A DNA stretch of 16,349 nt from Deltaproteobacteria bacterium (lineage in GTDB: Bacteria; Desulfobacterota; Binatia; Binatales; Binataceae). The notes under the pieces were generated by a model. That model did not search any database and was not told the origin of the DNA. It saw nothing but the letters and a program-made list of their open reading frames with translations. The stretch covers positions 1 through 16,349 of the forward strand of contig JAJYMR010000336.1 in the NCBI GenBank assembly GCA_021786815.1, read 5' to 3'. Shown here one piece after another: positions 14,977 to 16,349 of the stretch (within the stretch, counting starts at the first letter, position 1; every line of letters starts with the position of its first letter). The position numbers and the translations under genes are program-made.

Positions 14977-16281
14977 TCATTGGCCGACTCTCGCATTCCC
15001 GCCGAGCAGCGCCCGCATCATCTCGGTGCGGCCCACGATTCCGACCAGCCGGCCTTCGGCGTCGACCACCGGCATCCGCTTGGCCCGCTTCTCCGCCGAC
15101 AGCGCAAGCGCGCTCGCAACCGGCATCTTCTCGTTCACGGTGGTCACGTCGCGCGTCATGAACTCCCTGGCGAAACGGCCGCGCAGCTTCTGAATGTGGT
15201 TTCGCGCCTCGCTGCTGATTTTTCCAAGCGGCACCCGTGAGATAAGTACCTCCATGATTCCCGGCCAGCTCTCGCGGCTCACCCTGGAGATCAGGTCCGA
15301 GTCGGCTATAATCCCGACCACACGCCGCGCCTCGTCCACCACGACCACCCGCTTGTGCGACGACGCCACCAGCAGACCGAAGATCTCCTCGACCGTCGCC
15401 GAGTCGCGCACCGTCGGAACCTCGCGTGTCATCACGTCGCCCACCGTCGCCTGCTCGCCGAGCGGACGCGCTTCGGGATGCCATTCGGGCATATGGACCG
15501 CGGCGATCGTGTTCAGGATGTCGAGCCGGCCGAGGATGCCGACCAGCTTTCCTTCGCCGTCCACCACCGGAAGGCGCTTGAGGCGCTTTTCCACCATGAC
15601 CTTGGCGGCCCGTCCGAGAATCATGTCGGGGCTGACCGTCACCACCTCGCGCGTCATCACTTCCGACACCTTGCGCGCGGGATTCTCGAGCGAGTCGTGA
15701 AGTCCGCGCACGTAGTCCAGATCGGTCGCCCGCTTGAGGCTCAGCGTCACGGTCATCCCGCCGCGCGTCAGCAGGTCGGTGTCGCTAACCATCCCGACCA
15801 CCCTGCCCTGGCCGTTAATCACCGGCAACGCGGTGAAATCTTTGTCGAGCAGAAGCTCAACCGCCTCGGTCACGGGACTGTCGGGACGCACGGTCGCGAC
15901 CTCACGACGCATCACCTCCGAAACCTTAACGTCGGGCAGGCCTTCTTTGCAGGGAACCCCCACCTGGACGACGTCCACCTCATGGGTCGTCATCAAAGCG
16001 CTCGGCGCCATCTCACGAAGACGTCCCAGGATGCTTTCGATTCGCTCGGGACTGTCCACGACCGTGATTATGATCGGCAAATCCATCGACAGGCGCAGGA
16101 TGGCGGCAGTGTGAATCAGCGACGAGGCGCCAAAACCCGCGATCCCCCTGACTGCAGTTGCACCGCTGCATCCCTCGCGCCGGAGCATCTCGATAATCGC
16201 CATGTACAGCGCCTGGTGATGGTACTGGTCGGTTTCGCCGACGAAGATGTTGAGCTGCTTGCCCCTTCCGGTAAACCTCAT
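14977..16281 (-). CDS. DUF190 (PII-like) protein with four CBS domains
   Basis: Residues 1-108 are a DUF190 domain (MRFTGRGKQLNIFVGETDQY, then GATAVRGIAGFGASS), a PII-like trimer-forming fold. Four CBS domains follow at about 118-173, 204-258, 279-334 and 370-424, each with a DVMTRE-like start and an LPVVDGEGKLVGI-like end. CBS pairs form Bateman modules that bind adenine nucleotides or related ligands, so this is probably a cytoplasmic sensor of energy state. There is no catalytic domain and no membrane segment. ATG 16281 is chosen because GGGAG precedes it by seven bases and DUF190 proteins begin with this sequence; an in-frame TTG at 16326 would add 15 unconserved residues. The gene has its own terminator. 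Its place next to the Ehr operon may or may not be functional. Confidence 0.95.
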   Translation of the reverse strand: MRFTGRGKQLNIFVGETDQYHHQALYMAIIEMLRREGCSGATAVRGIAGFGASSLIHTAAILRLSMDLPIIITVVDSPERIESILGRLREMAPSALMTTHEVDVVQVGVPCKEGLPDVKVSEVMRREVATVRPDSPVTEAVELLLDKDFTALPVINGQGRVVGMVSDTDLLTRGGMTVTLSLKRATDLDYVRGLHDSLENPARKVSEVMTREVVTVSPDMILGRAAKVMVEKRLKRLPVVDGEGKLVGILGRLDILNTIAAVHMPEWHPEARPLGEQATVGDVMTREVPTVRDSATVEEIFGLLVASSHKRVVVVDEARRVVGIIADSDLISRVSRESWPGIMEVLISRVPLGKISSEARNHIQKLRGRFAREFMTRDVTTVNEKMPVASALALSAEKRAKRMPVVDAEGRLVGIVGRTEMMRALLGGNARVGQ

Positions 16282-16288
16282 CGCGGAA

Positions 16289-16293
16289 CTCCC
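16289..16293 (-). promoter_or_regulatory. Ribosome binding site that fixes the DUF190-CBS start
   Basis: GGGAG on the minus strand lies seven bases before ATG 16281. The alternative TTG at 16326 has no comparable site, so translation most likely begins at the ATG. Confidence 0.65.
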
Positions 16294-16349
16294 GGTCCTG
16301 CCGTAATCCGAACCCAAACCCGCCAACGTGCTTCCAAGAGCTTATCAGA

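Noticed and set aside
16282..16326. 15-residue N-terminal extension of the DUF190-CBS protein from a TTG start
   Set aside because: No ribosome site for the TTG, whereas ATG 16281 has GGGAG at ideal spacing and matches where DUF190 proteins begin.

Overview
The window is 16.3 kb of GC-rich bacterial DNA. Every convincing gene is on the minus strand, so the window is described here from its right end to its left end, in the direction of transcription. Gene content (group I IscS cysteine desulfurase, a six-subunit Hyf/complex I-like membrane complex, a DUF190-CBS protein) suggests a Gram-negative, probably deltaproteobacterial-grade or metagenome-derived lineage. The sequence alone does not fix the taxon. 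There are no tRNA, rRNA, insertion sequence, CRISPR or phage genes.

Region 1 (16281 to 14977) is a PII-like DUF190 protein fused to four CBS domains. It is followed by a strong intrinsic terminator (about 14879 to 14836), so this gene is a separate transcription unit from what follows.

Region 2 (14739 to 7141) is a tight six-gene operon in the order hyfC, hyfE, hyfF, hyfG, hyfH-I fusion, hyfB. It encodes the membrane arm and the peripheral arm of a group 4 hydrogenase/complex I-type assembly. The large subunit has lost all four Cys ligands of the NiFe site. The complex is therefore best read as an energy-converting-hydrogenase-related (Ehr) complex, not a hydrogenase. The small subunit is unusual in three further ways: it is fused to a ferredoxin domain, that domain has kept the ligands of exactly one of two [4Fe-4S] clusters, and the last Cys ligand of the N2/proximal cluster is Asn. 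No hydrogenase maturation genes are present.

Region 3 (6963 to 1797) is a six-gene operon with very short gaps and 4-base overlaps. In order it encodes a protein with two CxxC...CxxH modules and a coiled coil, a calcineurin-like phosphoesterase, a HEAT-repeat protein with an N-terminal Cys cluster, a dynamin-like GTPase whose C-terminal part carries two CxxC...CxxH modules, a zinc-ribbon/HEAT-repeat protein, and a short helical protein. I do not recognise this combination as a described system. It is the best candidate for new biology in the window: a large GTPase, a phosphoesterase, HEAT scaffolds and a shared zinc module appear to be built to work together.

Region 4 (1796 to 1) is a 780-base non-coding stretch followed by the 5' part of iscS, whose 3' end lies outside the window. 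The stretch just upstream of iscS carries nested inverted repeats, a terminator-like hairpin and a sigma-54-like promoter match.
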